Part shown: positions 63,481 to 64,000 of the stretch, piece after piece
Layout of the letters: each line of letters opens with the position of its first letter
Numbering within the stretch: position 1 is the first letter of the stretch
Assembly (NCBI RefSeq): GCF_000238315.3
Contig: NZ_CP011925.1
Coordinates: 558,001-622,000 of the forward strand
Origin: Pseudoalteromonas piscicida
GTDB lineage: Bacteria > Pseudomonadota > Gammaproteobacteria > Enterobacterales > Alteromonadaceae
Length of the DNA stretch: 64,000 nt
Direction of reading: 5' to 3'
The notes under the pieces: generated by a model
What the model saw: only the letters and a program-made list of their open reading frames with translations
Database searches by the model: none
What the model was told of the DNA's origin: nothing
Program-made: the position numbers and the translations under genes

Positions 63481-64000
63481 ATGAACTTTTTTCGAAAGCC
63501 AAATCAAGAAGTTGAAAATTTGACCGCTGAACTCAACCGTGCTCGGGCATTACTTTCTGCGATTGATGAAGCGGTCGCAAAAATTGAATTTACACCCGAT
63601 GGTCAAATAGCAGCAGTCAATCGACATTTTCTTGCTGTTGTGGGTTACACCGAGGCTGAAGTGATAGGACAGCACCATCGTATTTTTTGCCACAAGGACT
63701 ACGTAAATTCTTCGGAATATCGCAGTTTCTGGGCAAGCCTTAAGCGTGGCCAAGCTCAGTTTGGTAATTTTGAGCGCTTTACCAAAACAGGTGACGTGGT
63801 TTGGCTTGACGCTACCTATTTTCCGGTTGAAGAAAATGGCAAAGTCACCCGTATTGTTAAAATTGCGAATGACATCACAGCAGAAAAACTCACCATAACG
63901 GCACAAGAAGCGATAGCTAACGCACTCAATAAATCCATGGCAACCATAGAGTTTACACCTGAGGGCGTTATTTTAGATGCGAATCCAAATTTCACCGCAA
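63481..64000 (+). CDS. PAS-domain chemoreceptor, N-terminal part (runs off the window)
   Basis: The first 173 residues of a soluble signalling protein. A short helix (QEVENLTAELNRARALLSAI) precedes PAS 1 (AVAKIEFTPDGQIAAVNRHF; GQHHRIFC; YFPVEENGKVTRIVKIANDI). A second PAS begins in the same way (MATIEFTPEGVILDANPNF). Tandem PAS domains of this type are usually followed by an MCP signalling domain; that part is outside the window, so the chemoreceptor call is inference. Confidence 0.75.
   Translation, partial: MNFFRKPNQEVENLTAELNRARALLSAIDEAVAKIEFTPDGQIAAVNRHFLAVVGYTEAEVIGQHHRIFCHKDYVNSSEYRSFWASLKRGQAQFGNFERFTKTGDVVWLDATYFPVEENGKVTRIVKIANDITAEKLTITAQEAIANALNKSMATIEFTPEGVILDANPNFTA

Overview
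The window looks like chromosome from a marine gammaproteobacterium of the Alteromonadales, most probably a Pseudoalteromonas. I infer this from the gene set, not from a database search: a TonB-dependent receptor, a chitin-degradation cluster (AA10 LPMO, GH18 chitinase, chitin-binding M4 protease), several large secreted metalloproteases, a cytosolic CZB chemoreceptor, DUF3429 and DM13 proteins, and short intergenic repeats ending in ATACCAATT. No tRNA, rRNA, CRISPR array or complete insertion sequence is visible.

Layout. 1-8.4 kb: start of a TonB receptor, ThrE-type exporter, LacI regulator divergent from an S9 peptidase, RhtA-type exporter, a BMT5-like methyltransferase fold with a zinc finger, and a gene fragment. 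8.4-17.7 kb: accessory island with a small zinc-motif protein, an XRE regulator, two glycine-rich small peptides around a membrane protein, a VgrG whose nuclease extension is cut off by a frameshift, an Imm49-like immunity gene, a headless Ntox15 DNase cassette with its GAD-like/DUF1851 immunity gene, and an orphan SMI1/YrhA-like immunity gene. A 74-bp direct repeat follows the first two immunity genes. 17.7-24.2 kb: CZB chemoreceptor, diguanylate cyclase, DUF3429, ahpC-ahpF, REP-like repeats, an HTH pseudogene with DUF4177, DM13 protein. 24.8-31.6 kb: chitin cluster.

32.2-39.1 kb: a permuted NlpC/P60-like secreted hydrolase with a helical membrane-anchored partner, a RiPP-like precursor peptide next to yaeQ (with a duplicated yaeQ 3' end), a leucine-rich-repeat lipoprotein and a LysR regulator. 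39.3-50.8 kb: a lipoprotein, then six closely spaced genes for exported proteins: M4 protease with PKD and GEVED domains, a Hint-domain protein, and three paralogues whose sequence pattern resembles the MACPF/CDC pore-forming fold (SNTX-like), with a small GEVED protein between two of them. This is my best candidate for an undescribed system. 51.3-57.5 kb: a lipoprotein, a MITE-like element and a MacB-type ABC exporter with three HlyD-type adaptors. 57.7-64 kb: NfeD/SPFH pair, a DSD1-type PLP enzyme with nudB and a frameshifted small membrane protein, an M6 protease, and the start of a PAS chemoreceptor.

Themes. The window is rich in secreted hydrolases that act together on chitin and protein, and in interbacterial-conflict modules. 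Four genes carry single-base disruptions (near 12,144, 15,605, 23,285 and 61,072). These are either real decay in fast-changing genes or, for the length changes, assembly errors; reads would decide.
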